Positions 51,201 through 63,770 of a DNA stretch of 64,000 nucleotides are shown here, in pieces. Below the pieces are notes generated by a model. It did not search any database and had not been told where the DNA came from. It saw only the letters and a list, made by a program, of their open reading frames with translations. Location: the NCBI RefSeq assembly GCF_958295425.1, contig NC_081151.1, positions 12,198,606 to 12,262,605 of the forward strand, read 5' to 3'. Both the position numbers and the translations under genes were made by a program. The number at the start of each line of letters is the position of its first letter. Within the stretch, counting starts at the first letter, position 1. This DNA is from Solea solea. Taxonomy: Eukaryota; Chordata; Actinopteri; Pleuronectiformes; Soleidae.

Positions 51201-52344
51201 CTACATGCCTACAAAAGTGGTTATCAATGTGATATTGAGGTGAAAAATGACCATTTCCTTGTTATGAATGCACAAAAGATCAGGAAAAGATCATTGGTTT
51301 TCGTCATATAATGTAATCTCCATTAAAAACAACATGTTAAAAGACCGTTAAAAATAAACACAATGGTATTTGTTCTTGACCTGGTGTTGGCTGCTTGGTG
51401 AATCTCTCACTTGCTCGTACACCCTTCTCCTCTGTGTGGGAATGTTGCCTCAAATAATTGAGAGTTATGTCACCAAAAAACAACAAGATTCAATCACGTT
51501 GTTTTTCTGTTCAGAATGAACAAATGTAACATCAACAGCTCTATTTTCTTTGCAGTGAAGTAACTGTTTTTTTCCCTTGTTAGATCAGGCTGTTTTTGGT
51601 TCCACACAGAGCATGATGTTAGAAAATAGAAAACTAGCGATCACTTTATTTAGACTTTATTTTGAGTGCATTGTTGACTCTCTAACAGTAATCAACACGT
51701 ATTCAGTTGCAAGTGTAGGTTCTTTACTAATCGTCTGGAGATGATCAACTATAGGGTAGTCAACAGATGAGCAACAAATTGTCAACTAATTGTTAACTTG
51801 ACAATAAACATTGTCAACAGATAATTAACTAAACATTTGATGAGACTTGACCCATCTTATAATACAGAGCTGCCAGGCTTTTATCCATAATTACGAGTTG
51901 GATCACTTAAATTCTCCTTAGGGATTAAAGTTTCTTTGCCAATGGAACTTTAACGTTAAGATCCTCAGGCAAAGGTTTGGCCCACTGTTGATTCTGTCTA
52001 CAAGCATTAACAGCAAAGTTTACCTAAAGTATGAAAAGCTGAATTAGTCAGTATCTCATATCTGTGTACTGTAAGGCTTTTACTGATGCACTAACATGCC
52101 AGCGGGAGGAAACTCGCTCAACTAACTTTGTGCGCTCTTTCCATCGTGGTGTATGGAGAACTGGAAAACAAGAGCCTCACCAGAAAATGACTTTGGGAGA
52201 GGTTACCTGCTGGAATACTACTGGAAAAGTATCCAAATATCTACTAAACTTGAGTATGAAAGGGAATATTATGAATGCACTGAAATACTGAAAGTAAAAG
52301 TACAAGTTAATCTAAGAATTTTGAGACGTATTAGTTTATTTATG

Positions 52345-52460
52345 ACCTGTCCAGGGTGTACTCCCCCAGCTACCGCCTTATGTCAGCTGAGATTGGCACA
52401 GAACCCCCCGCGACCCTCCGGTGGAGGATAAAGTGGTAGATAATGGATGGATGGATGAAG
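52345..52460 (+). repeat. Teleost LINE-type 3' tail with (ATGG)n end
   Basis: gacctgtccagggtgtactc, atgtcagctgagattggcac, gaccctccggtggaggataa, then atggatggatgg. This is a familiar fish retroposon 3' end. Confidence 0.7.
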
Positions 52461-52501
52461 TTTATTTAACAAAAAAACAGAACAAACATCTTCAAAGCCT
52501 T

Positions 52502-52940
52502 TAAAGCTACAGTGTGTAACTGTTCAGTATTATAAAAAGTAATCTCTGCTTCATTCTAACCATTGTCCAACTTTGGATAAAGTGTATCAGCTCCACATGA
52601 CTCTCTGTTTTTGCAATATAGCGGTGTTTAGATCTTGTTTTGCCTGGGGACATTCCCGCACTGCGCACAGGAAGTGATTCATTTGAAGCCAAAAGGTAAC
52701 AGGACCACTGTGCTAGTGACGTGAGATGGCGCTTCACTAAGCAACGGGATGAAGTATGACTGAAAACACAAAGAGAGGAGAAAATGAATGCTTCTTGCCC
52801 CCAACGGCTCCTGGCATACATATATATATATATACATATATATACGTATAAAGCCTACAGCCTACACCATGGTAAATTGCCGCGGGAATAATACACAAGT
52901 TCTTATGGGAGGCATGTGTTTATAGGTCACATATTCAGGC
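52502..52940. repeat. Dispersed repeat, family A copy 2
   Basis: Begins aaagctacagtgtgtaactg and contains cagctccacatgactctctg, atagcggtgtttagatcttg, gcgcacaggaagtgattcat and, after an AT tract at 52,820, ccatggtaaattgccgcggg. Longer and better preserved than the copy at 1,483-1,790. Confidence 0.65.
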
Positions 52941-53487
52941 TTTAAAAATGCATTTTTGTCCATCTTCTTATGTGTTGTTGAGTCAACAAAAAACATGTTG
53001 TGAGAAGTCACAAAATAGACCATTTTTCTTTTGAACTTTGACGTATTTCCATATTTTACAAATTCAAAAAAAATGAGTAGTTTTTGCTCAGGTTTGTTTA
53101 TGTTATGTAAAAAAAATCATATAAGATGCTCTATATTGAACATTCTCATAGCCTCTGTATATATATACATTTTAACATAGTAATGGAAAAAAGCAGCTGA
53201 AATGTGTTCTACGGGTAATCATATTTAAGTATTATTACTTCATTCTACTGCATCACATTCTTATCTTCTCTGAATATTTAATAAACTAATCAGGTGCTTT
53301 CATGTAAAATCTTAAGCTGGAAACTGGCAGGTAAATGTAGTGTAGAGAGTGCTTTCTATTTGGTATTGAACAACAGGGGGCAGCAGAGTGTTTTGGTGCA
53401 GTCGTTGAGATGTCCTTACCCGACTACTGCATCTTGACAATACAGAAAATAGAGCTGCTTTAATGAGAGCAGTGGGAAACTCAGCAT

Positions 53488-53660
53488 GTTCCAGCAGTTC
53501 TCGTCACTGCCTTGCTATGGTAAGATGAAGGATGAAGTCGCACTGGCCGTGGCCAAGATGATCAGAGGCGGGGGGCTTCTGGGTGCCACTTCCTCTCTTT
53601 CCTCTCTTGGCAGGCGCCATAATTGCTGAGGTTGCCTAGCGACCGGAAGCCTGGAAACAG
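53488..53660. promoter_or_regulatory. CpG-richer promoter-like segment with RFX and ETS motifs
   Basis: Plus-strand GTTGCCTAGCGAC (53,631-53,643) fits the X-box bound by RFX factors, and CCGGAAG (an ETS core) follows directly. A minus-strand frame MAPAKRGKRG starts at 53,620 and runs 38 codons. On the plus strand a consensus donor (gtaagatg, 53,520) and a strong acceptor (cctctcttggcag, ends 53,612) would bound an intron of about 93 bp. These readings conflict; no family was recognised. Confidence 0.3.
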
Positions 53661-53820
53661 AAGGTGTCACTTGTTACCTCAGAGCTCGATTTAGCCAGAC
53701 TGTAAAATAGCCACTGGTCGGACCATGAGGGGGGTTGAGTTACTAAAGATACGCAGCAGGAGGAGATGGAGGGATGAGAGAGTTACTCATTCATGGCTAT
53801 ACAGTGTTGAACTCAGGTAT

Positions 53821-53867
<47 letters not shown>

Positions 53868-53870
53868 TAA
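53821..53870 (+). repeat. (AT)n microsatellite
   Basis: Nearly uninterrupted AT run. Confidence 0.95.
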
Positions 53871-55830
53871 TCATTATTGTCATTAAACATTTTGGACAAC
53901 TAAGAAAAGACATTTTGCATAATAATAATAATATAATATAAGTACTACAGCAAGGAGCTTCAGTCCAGTGTGTAGGAGGAAATCACTTTCATTCGTGGTA
54001 ATGCACTTAGTCACACTCACCCACGGCGGCTAATAATTTATTACTTATTCCAAGCAATTTCCTTTTTATTAGTAATTAATTAGTAAGTAGTAATAGTAAT
54101 AATAGTAATAAATTAGTAAGTGAGGAAATAACACACTTACAGGGTAACTAAACACCCCATTCTGAGGCTAACTCTGCCCAATGCCGGATTTTGAAAAATA
54201 CCAAGAAGTGGGCTGAGAGCTGAGGGAGGGAGGGAAGGAGTTCCAATAGAGTAAATGGCCATAGGTGGAGTTTGGTCCAAAAAAGGTCCAATAAAGACAT
54301 TTCTTGTTAATGTATAAGACATATTTTAAGAAATGCAGTGAGATAAAGGGTGTAAGAAATTGTGTGTTCTCTGCTTTCATAATACAATGGCCAAAGTACA
54401 ATCCAGATTGTTGCTTTAATATACACTATGTGTGTGTGAGTGTGCTGTGATTTGTCATTTGACTTTATCGCAAGCTTGGCGCTTTTGGCGTCCATTGATG
54501 TATGTAGTCAGTCGTCTCTGCATCTCACGCCGCAGTATTTACAATGTGTATTGTTGGTATAGGTGCAGGCAAAGCTTGCCGCAATCGGACAAACAAAACA
54601 CACAATAAAAGCGCAATAAAATGTGTGGAGAGAGTGCCTTGAGTCATCGGTCATGTTTGAAATAAAAGTCGCGAGCCCATAAATGTAGATGAAACTACAG
54701 CAATCCTGCCTACTGCGGCTTTAAAGCTGCAGATATCAGCCCTTTTCGCATGAACAGTTGGAGAAATGACGACATGTCGCGCTTAGGTATGAATTCACAA
54801 AGGCATATCTTGCTGTTTCACTTTATCTTTGGCATAAAAAAAAAAAAACGTACTTCCTCTGTACCCTTTTGCCCCTTTCAGAGCGAATGTGTCAGCGGCA
54901 CTACTGTGCTCTGAAACCTATTGTTTTCAATAGCCTGCGCGAGGGCATATTCTAGAGTGAATGAATTACCACCCTGCACATTACAGGTCATTGGAAATAA
55001 AGTGCTAGTGTGCCATGGTTCACAAGCTTGCTTGAATGTAACACTTCTATAGCCGAGGCGTGGAAGGGGAAATTGGAGGGAAAAAAACTATTAGTTTGTG
55101 ATATAAGTTTATGATGACATGGTCAGAAAAGTGCCACAAAAAATTCAACTTAAGATGCATAAGAGGAATTGATTTTCCATGGACAAAAGCATCAGTGTCA
55201 ATAAAAATGCCGAATAATAATGTCAGAAAGTAAACGATAGAAGTTGGTCAAATGAAAATGTATATTTCACATTGGAGTTTAAGATTAAACATACAAATGT
55301 AGGATGTTGCCTAAAAGGTATAATTAAAAAAATGTTTCAAGTGTGAAGTATGTGTTTAATCAGAATTTCTTTTGTGCAGTGCAGTCTGTTTTGATTGGTT
55401 TTTGCTACTAATTGCATTGATGGGAATGCAAGGCCCAGGACATGGATGTGCAAACAGTGCAAACAGTACTTTTTGGCTCTATTGTGTTGTTGTTTTCTTC
55501 TTCCTTGGGCTTGTTTTGTCTGTGACGCATTCGCACACCACGTACGGGTGAAAAAAAAAAAAAAAAACACTGCAGGGCAGAACAACCAGTGGCAATGGTA
55601 ATGGTGTTTATTGTCTTTAACTTCAATTTAAGTATGAAAGAAGCTAAAGAGAGCGTTGACTGCATTAGTGCAGCCTCACGCTATGGGAAACAGTTTGAAA
55701 CATGGAGGCTAAAAACAAACAAAACAGATTTTAGCCACTTTAAAAGGGTTATAAAATATACACCTGCTTAACATTATCTTGAGAACATGTTTGGCGCTTT
55801 AACTCGGAACTTTGTGTGACTTTGTATACC

Positions 55831-56075
55831 ACTCACACTGCCACATTTAAGTCCATAGAGAAAACCCAGAGTTCCTGATCCACTGCTGCTCCAGAAGTCA
55901 AACCAAAACGGTTATTTTGTGACTTTCATTTGGATTTACCCAAGTGACCCCAAGTGACCCCAACTTAGCAAATGAGGCAGCAGTAGATCAGCAGCTCCTG
56001 TGACCCAGCGAGCTAAAATAGATCATTTTCTCTGTTGAGTTTGGTGCCGGAGAGCGAGTGGATTTGCAGACTTTA
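55831..56075. mobile_element. Foldback (inverted-repeat) element
   Basis: The left arm (55,831-55,904, with ttaagtccatagagaaaacc and ccactgctgctcc) and the reverse complement of the right arm (55,975-56,075, with ccaaactcaacagagaaaat and ctactgctgcctc) align in the same order. The centre carries aaatgaggcagcag. Same family as 20,566-20,838. Confidence 0.6.
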
Positions 56076-58124
56076 GTTTCCAGCCAATGCCCATAAAACC
56101 ACACTTCTAAAAACCTGAATAATCAGGTGTATTATGTTATGCTGTACACGTGAATGGAGTCACTGTAACCAGTTTGAGTGTTTTGAACAAGGCTTCATTC
56201 TCTCATTTCCATTAAGATGTCATTAAAGGCCTCATATTGTCATCCCTGGTGTTTTTCTTTGTTTACCAGTCCTTCATTTTTGTCTCTCTTCTGCCTGTTT
56301 CCGCTCCTCTGTCCTTAGCTAAACCATTACGAGGCTCTCATCCCCCTCTTATCCTTCTCCCCCTCATTTCCTTTCTTTTTTTTTGTTGCATTTTCTCACT
56401 CATTCACGTCTCCCTTCCCTCCAATGATCCCATCGTCTGTGCTGCAGCTCACTCTCCTCTTTCCTGTTCCCATTCATCCACATTATTGGCTTTTTTCCCC
56501 CCCACCCTCCTTTATTTCCCACCATCGTCTTCTCTAAGCTTTAAACTCACTGCTGTTTAATTGCCTCCCCTCCCTCTCTTCCACCATATACCTCCATCTC
56601 TGCCTCCATCTCTGGTGCGTGCACAGCGGATGGCGGCAGCCCACTCAGTCCTCTCAGGGAGCAGAAGGTTTGTCCACTCCCACTCAGGCTTTGCGTCATG
56701 GAACACGGAGAAATAGAGACAGAGGAGAGAGAACAGATGGGAGGAGGACACACTGCCTGCCTGTTTTATAACATTACTCCTAACAACACCATAATCATTA
56801 GTGCGACTGTGTAAAGTAGCGGTCTTTTGTCGTGCAGGCCTATATTTAGACCTGTGTTGATTTTAGACAAGCAGGAAGTCACAAGGGGACATTTTGCCCC
56901 ACACTTTGGGAAACATTTAATTACTCTTACTCTAAAAAAAGCCATGCACAACATTGTACGATTCACATGCACATAATGATTTCAACATAAAGACGAATCA
57001 TTTTTTTAATCATTGTCACCCAACTTTTCTGATGATATGAGCTCACCTTCATATTCATGTTGCCTCAGTGGAAATCCAATCTGGGGGCTCCACTAAAACA
57101 TGATTGGTGTAACCATAGCGACTGCATGCACATTAGTGCGTGACATCATAGCTGACACAATCACTCCCGTCTACGCAAGTGGAAAGACAAGTCAGAGCGT
57201 TTTGCTCTTATTATTTGTGCCTGCACCGGCTCCTACCTGTGGCTTTTAAATAAGGATTACATAAGATTCAGATGGTGTTTTTTGTTTTTTTTATCAACTG
57301 AACAGAGGATAGTAATTAAATCACCATGTTCAAAGTGGATTTACACGCACACAAACAAAAATGAGATATGTAAACAACAGAGTACATCGCCTCATGGGAA
57401 TAGCAAAACATGAACAGTGAGAAAAAAAAAAAAACATGGGTCAGAATCCCCTTTTTTTCCCCCCCCAAGGATCTTTAGACAGCTGGATTAAGATTATACA
57501 CAGACACGGGCAAGTTGCTTCCAAAGCTCCAGACTAAGAGAAGAGACCCGAGTGTGATGGGATCAAGCTGCATTTTCTGGAACAGCCTCACTGATACTGA
57601 TCTTTACCCGGAGTGGTTTTGTGGGGACATAAGAGCTTGATTTTTGGTCCAGTGCCGCAAAGGAAGTGAAGCTGTGGGCGGGGAATAATAAAAGTCCACA
57701 AAATCATCCACCTACAAATTATCAGAGGTGTACGTCCACAGTTGAGCTTGACTTCAGCATTTTCAGAGCTGCCGAGTTTATTAGGATCTTGAGCATTTGT
57801 AAATTTAATTATATGCGTGTGTGGCTTTTAACCCTCGGAACCGGAGTTGTTAAGCAACTGACAGCTGACACAAACTGGAAAAGTCACTGCCCTGAATGCA
57901 AAAAAAAAAACCCTGGAAAACCATGGTTTGCCTTTTTTTTTTAACTCAAAGATGACATTTACTTCTCACAAGGACAAACAGGGGAGAAGCTATAACCTGA
58001 AAGGAGTAGTTGAGGCTCAGTCGAAACCTTGTACCAGGAAAACAAAACTTAGCCACTAAACAAAGGGGTTACCTAATAAATGTTGCCAGCTCAAGTGCAC
58101 AATATCCTCCTTATCTGATCTATG

Positions 58125-58225
58125 CTTTATTTTGTAAACTGCTTACTCTCCTGCACCAAAATTCATAGAGAAAACCAGCATGGAGCTGTTGGTATACTGC
58201 TGCCTTATTTGGTAAGATGGTGTCA
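58125..58225 (+). repeat. Foldback-family half copy
   Basis: ttgtaaactgcttactctcc, tgcaccaaaattcatagaga and tatactgctgccttatttgg follow the order of the family's left arm. Confidence 0.55.
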
Positions 58226-58769
58226 TTTATGTAAATCAGAATTCTAATATTTAAAAATAACACACTTATATACTTACAATTATTTAGTTGGATGTCGATT
58301 TGGGAACGAATTCCAGACTTCCGGTCCATTAAGCTCCATTAAACTCAGTAGCCAATCAGCAGGCAGCTTCTTAAGCCACGGCGCAAAGAACAAACCAGGG
58401 AGCGCAAAGAGTGTATTTTCAAACAATAACATACAATCGACAATTGACACAAATCTAATTCCATACAAAGTCATTGTTAACTACGTGTCAGGACTGCACA
58501 CAACCACTCTTCAAAAACGCACAATGATGCAAGGTTCACGATACCACACTTTAAATCCACGCGGTCCTCATATATGAGGGAGGGACGGAGCTGTCCTTGG
58601 TACCAACCATCGCAGATGAACTGGAAACAAAGGAAACAGCATTTCAACAGGATCACATTGGTGCTACTGAACATTCAATGTAAGACAGTAGAGACGAAAA
58701 CAGTCAGAAGGTGCAATATCTGCTTAGAGCAGAACTTTCAGTCAGTCAGACATGACAGTAGCAGAGCAA

Positions 58770-59060
58770 ACGACTTGTAACAGAGCACTAGCTGCTGTCG
58801 GCTGGAGGATGCAGTTGCCAAACAGTGCTGTGGGGGCGCTGCTGAGGATGCTCTCTGTGACGCAGAAAGTACAGACACTGTTGGGCTTCCTTTGTGATGT
58901 GGGTGGTGTTTAGAGTCCATGGAAGGTCGTCTGTGAAGGGCACACCCAGAAACTTCGTGCCCTGGATGATCTCTCCCGGACGATCATTGAGGCACAGTGA
59001 TGAGTTCTTTTATTTTGTCCACGTTGAAGGACAGGTCGTTGTGCACAGGAAGTGCTGCCT
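58770..59060 (-). mobile_element. LINE reverse-transcriptase C-terminal fragment
   Basis: On the minus strand the translation contains TKFLGVPFTDDLPWTLNT followed by THITKEAQQCLYFLRHRE and then a degenerate ESILSS-like piece. This is the familiar segment after the reverse-transcriptase core of a fish non-LTR element (KFLG...HI.KKAQQRLYFLR). Upstream sequence (VHNDLSFNVDKIKEL-like) fits the same ORF. Frameshifts are present. Confidence 0.82.
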
Positions 59061-59404
59061 AACATGTCCTCTCAGTGAAACCATGGCTGCCAGTGTGCAC
59101 ACAATTAACAAACTGTTACCGAATGAAATCTGCTTTAATTTTAATTGTGCTGCCTTTTTTCTACGGTGCCATGACGTATTGGCATTGTACAGGTACATAA
59201 TTGAGGTAGAGCTCTCTGCACTGGTGCTGTATTAAAATAAAAACTGTGCTTTTGTGGATAATTGTGCTGCACAGTTATCACAACGCAGGTTAAACACAGT
59301 TCATTTATTTTAGTCTGCTACGCTTTACGTATACTACGTAATTCATTCAGTTCTTGTCTATTTTATTATATATAATCTCCATTCTTCTTATTCCAGTCAG
59401 CAAC

Positions 59405-59990
59405 AACACTGTGTTGCTTTGTAAACTGCTCACTCCCCACACCGAAGTCCATGGAGAAAAATCAGAGCTGTTACATCAGGAGTTGCTGCACCACTGCTGC
59501 CTCATCAGCAAGTTTAAAAAACGTGTTAAGGCCCATTTATACGCAAAAGACGGAAATTGACAAAGCCTTTCATTTCATCCGCCATTAAGCACCTCGCAGG
59601 AGAGCTTATGATGACCAGAAATTGTGTTAAGAGTTAATAGTCCAATCAGTCGCGAGAGAAGAGTCTAGATGGGCATTTAAATGGCGGAAGGTTTTGAAGA
59701 GCGTCAAGTGCCGAAAAGTCACAGAGGTCATACGTAATGCCGCTCGTCATCCGTACCCCTCATCGGCGGCACAATGAGTAATATAGTCGTATACGTACTA
59801 AAAAAAATACAATATGATACAATAAATAACAACTCCAGTCGTCTCCATGTTTGTTTATGCCTGCGACTTGCCGATTGGCACTGCCCTCTAGGGGAAATAT
59901 TCCGTAACAAAAGGCCTTTTTTTTTAAATCCTTCATTTTGATTTGTTCAATTGACACAACCATATCAAATGAGGCAGCAGGAGACCAGAA
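59405..59990. mobile_element. Foldback-family copy, possibly split by another insertion
   Basis: A left-arm match (59,409-59,515: ttgtaaactgctcactcccc, accgaagtccatggagaaaa, ccactgctgcctcatcagca) and a piece matching the family centre in reverse (59,940-59,985: atcaaatgaggcagcaggag) lie about 430 bp apart. The sequence between (from about 59,525, ggcccatttatacgcaaaag) looks like a different element. Confidence 0.4.
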
Positions 59991-60849
59991 AAGCCAAAAA
60001 AAAAAAGTCAACAACTTACGTTTCCAATCAAAAAATGCTGTCTAATGTCATCTTAACACTAGGTGAGCCTTTTGTTAAGTGCCTCTAATCTTCTCTTTTT
60101 GCACTTGCAGGCTTCTCACAACCTAATTTAAAAAAAAATCGGAAACTATCACTTGTTCCTTGGATGAAACATCAAAGACACAGACAGTAAGATCACGTCT
60201 CTCTGAGATGGATTCATTAAGAGTTTATTCATCTTTCTTTTGTCACCTGGACCAACAGTTAGATCACTGAATATATTATTGGTTTGTCAGATGATGAATC
60301 TTAATTATCTTTGTTTATGTCTTGACCTTTTCCCTTTAGCACAGCGGTATGGATGAGGCGTCAGAATTTAATGACCAACTTTTGTCAGCTTAAGGGATAT
60401 TAAAGACCGCAGCAGCTTAAATGACCATTCTCTAAATGTTCCATTTAGTTTATTCCAGTTTACCAAACATTTCAACATTATGTCACAACCACTACAGAGG
60501 AAAGTCCACTGAGAAACAACCCTGAAGTCATTTTTTTGCAGACAAGGTCTCACCTGCCACTGTCTTGTGTTGAAGTTATGAATAAATTCTGAAATGATTT
60601 ATTCTGAAAACGCTTCGCAACAAAGCTAGGGGGTTTGAGGCCGTGTGACTGTCCTCCCTCCTCCCGAGAACCCCGGGGGTAATCCCACACACGGAACTAT
60701 ATGAGGAGCTTCACTTTGACTGTAAAGATTGTGATATTGTATTTAACAGGGCACTGAGCTAATGCAAGACGGGGAGAAGACGCTGTGTGAGTCATCATGA
60801 CACCTACTGTGATGGTGTAAGGCGCTCAAACCCTTTGTTGAGACAGTTA

Positions 60850-60970
60850 TGGCGCATTTCCACCGGCTCTACTCGCCTCGCCACGGCACGGTTTAAGTAG
60901 CGTTTCCAGGTACTATTTTTAGTACCTGCTCAGGCGAGGTTCCAAAAGCGTGCTGAGTAGGTACTATGCG
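60850..60970 (+). mobile_element. End fragment of the 62.6-kb DNA element family
   Basis: ggcgcatttccaccggctct, then actcgcctcgccacggcacg and agtacctgctcaggcgaggt, with gagtaggtactatgcg at the end. The first part matches the reverse complement of the right end near 63,340-63,395; the second matches 62,640-62,695. Confidence 0.6.
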
Positions 60971-62527
60971 CCAGCATCTGTTAAAGAACACCACTTTATC
61001 TTTTAAATCACTTCTTAAAACCAATTTTTGTTTTTGGTTTATTATTGTCGTATATGTTTATTTATTTAATTTTACTACTGTACAGCCATTTGGTCAACTG
61101 ATGTTTTTTAAATGTGCTCTTTATATAAATGACTTATTTGTTTATTTGTTTGTTTATTTTATTTATCTATCTGACCCTTATCCTAACCCTTGACACTGAC
61201 ATATATTAAACCTCTGTTTTCAATTGCTCCATCATTTTAATCCCTTTTTACGAGGATTATTCTAATTTGAGTTCCTTGTCCTCCACTCTGGTGTTTCTAA
61301 ATAAAAGTGTCTTCCACATCTGTGTGGACTAAGTATATTTTCCTTGCACGACGCAATAAAAAACCTTCATTGAAGTATGTATTTACAATACTTTCATATA
61401 ACCATCAATATAACAATATTTTGTCTATATAATCAAGTGTGTATTGTACTTGTATTTGTGTTAATCCACTTTCATTATCTAAGTCAAACTAAGTCAAATG
61501 GCCTCATTATGTGTGTGTTCTTTTTAAAGAGGGTCCTTGAAAAGGAAACATGTCATTATTACTTCTGTGCTACGCTAAGTGATAAATAAAGAGGGGCTGG
61601 TGTGTTTCTGTGACCAGAAACTATCTCTGGAACATCCGGTGTATTTTGGTCTGCGCGCCATCGCTCAGGAAGAACAATGTCTGAGGCAAGTGGAGTAAGA
61701 CAAAAAGGCTTCTTTGCTTTCACAAATTATTTTATCACTATATCATTAAAAGAAAATTGAAAATGAAAGAAAAAAGACTGCGTAAGCGACACTACGGTCC
61801 CGCAAGTGCATGGACTAGATGGGAAATAAAAAGTAGCTGAGTGGAACATGTACTAATTATCCCAAATGGAGTTGTATTGGTGAAGCCGGTGGGGAAAAGC
61901 CATGCTTAAAAGCGGAAATGAACATGAATGTTATTGGACAGGCCGCGGAGCACTGCTGTAACCAGGCAGGGAGCAGCTGTCAGGATGTGTGTGTGGAGGA
62001 GCCTGCGTCACTGAGGGACGCTTCCGAAAAAAAAAAAAGGCTGAGACCACAAACTCCGACTCTTTTCCTTCTCCTCCTCCTCCTCCTCCATCACCCCACC
62101 CACTCAACAACACTCTCCACTGCCACTCCTGACGTGAGCTACTCTTTTCTTCTCCCACTTCACCACTCTTCGCCCCACATTCCCTGCTCTCTCTCTCTTT
62201 TCCCTTACAACCTGCTGCCTGCCAGCTCCTCTGTCACTTACACAATCCATTATATTTTCAGCACTTGAGCTCGTGTTCTAACTCAGACTTGTTGCCATTG
62301 AGAGGATGGGCAGTTTGGGCTCAGTGTCTCAGTATACTCTCCGAGATTTGGCGGCCTATCATCGGGAAACCAAATGAGGAAAAACAAATTCACATTTGAG
62401 TGTTCATTTAGCTTCAGAGGAACTGAGGCCAAAGCCATCAGCTTGATTGATTTTTCTTTTCTTTCTTTTTAGTGGAAAAGTCTATTATATCCACTCTGAT
62501 TATTCTTTTTTCCATCAATCATCATCG

Positions 62528-62585
62528 TGGGGCACCCATGGCCTAGCAGGAGGGTTGGGCTTCTAACTGGCTCGAATCCCCACTA
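62528..62585 (+). repeat. tRNA-derived SINE fragment
   Basis: tggcctagcagg resembles a polymerase III A box and ggctcgaatcccc a B box, about 30 bp apart, as in the tRNA-like head of many fish SINEs. It is followed directly by the next element; no body or tail was seen. Confidence 0.5.
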
Positions 62586-62589
62586 TTGG

Positions 62590-63396
62590 CGTGTTTTCCA
62601 CCAAGTTGCGTTTCAACTAGCATAGTACCTGGTACCAGGTACTTTTTTTAGTACCTGCTCTGGCGAGGTTCCAAGTGAGCTGAGTAGGTACTATGAGTGG
62701 GATTGCCAGACTGCCTGGCCACTGATTGATCAGAGTGCCGTCACAGGAAGAGAAGTCCAACACAGAAATCAAGCCGAAACAGTGCCAAACTATCCTAAAA
62801 ATGTGGGTTGATCTACAATCTCAGTATTTAACAGAGGAATCAGGGGCTTATCGCTGAGCTGCATAAACCCTGCCGCTGTATTTCAGTCCAGTGAGTTTGT
62901 CAGGAGGAGTCTGTGCTGCAGAGACGTCCGACACAAGAATCAAGCCGAACAGTGCCGAACTGTAGATCAGTTAAAAAGACTTACCAGTCCTAAAAAATGT
63001 GGGTTAATATCCAACAATTACCAAGGAAATGTTTAAAATCTCAATATATAACAGAGGAGTCTGGTGTATTTAGCGACAGCACTGCCACAAACCCTGCCGC
63101 TGTATTTCAGTCCAGTGTCAGATGGAGTTTGGGCTCCTGTCATGGAGGAAGTAGTGAACAATTATATTTAATGAACTGATTTTAGTGATTTGATTCAGTT
63201 ACACTGACAACAACTGCTTTACAAGTCACTAGTCACTTGTTTGTGTGTGTGTTGCGTGTAAAACGGAGTCACCGCAGTTTCCTGCAGCTGTGCAGTGATG
63301 ACTCCGCCCACGTTGAGCAGGTACCGCAACCTAAACTGGACCGCGTTGTGCCGTGCCGAGGCGAGGCGAGCTGGGACCAAAGTGGAAAAGGGCTAA
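62590..63396. mobile_element. Non-autonomous DNA element with internal duplication
   Basis: Left end gtgttttccaccaagttgcg; right end, reverse-complemented, gcccttttccactttggtcc. The ends are partly inverted, and the interior near both ends carries the gtacctgctc/gcgaggt motifs. Inside, 62,757-62,894 and 62,930-63,116 are diverged direct copies (both with aatcaagccga, cagtgcc and ccctgccgctgtatttcagt). No transposase. Target duplication not resolved. Confidence 0.6.
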
Positions 63397-63413
63397 TTGG
63401 ATAGAGATCTCAA

Positions 63414-63770
63414 GCTTGCGGCTCGCAGGTCACATGCGGCCCTCCAGTGGATTTTATGTGGCCCACCACTTGAGTTACTCTCTCATGAGTTACTGTTTTG
63501 TGTTCATGTGTTTTTAGAAGTTTAATTTTACATTATAAATACATATTTAAACTGTATACTGTTCCATATCAATACAGACACTTTTGTTTTGAAATTCTGT
63601 GAAATATCACAAATATTCTTATTGTGATATCATAATTGAATCTGGTAATATCATTTTTTACTCATATCTCCCAACCTTACTGAACAGTGTCCCAAAAAGT
63701 TCCCATTCTGACCAGACTCAATGCTCAGTGGCCCGCAGGTCATTTGAGTTTGAGACTAAATTAAATTGAT
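63414..63770. mobile_element. Possible hAT-derived MITE
   Basis: The left part is tctcaagcttgcggctcgca; the right part, reverse-complemented, is tctcaaactcaaatgacctg. The two terminal sequences are similar, and cgcaggtca motifs lie near both ends, as in common fish MITEs. Boundaries and target duplication were not resolved. Confidence 0.4.

Noticed and set aside
56237..56760. Overlapping open frames in a pyrimidine-rich tract
   Set aside because: Low-complexity Ser/Pro/Leu composition on one strand and Gly/Glu-rich on the other; no family resemblance.
61918..62268. Plus-strand open frame of 116 codons
   Set aside because: Long Leu/Ser/Pro low-complexity run over a CTC-rich tract; no domain and no splice context.
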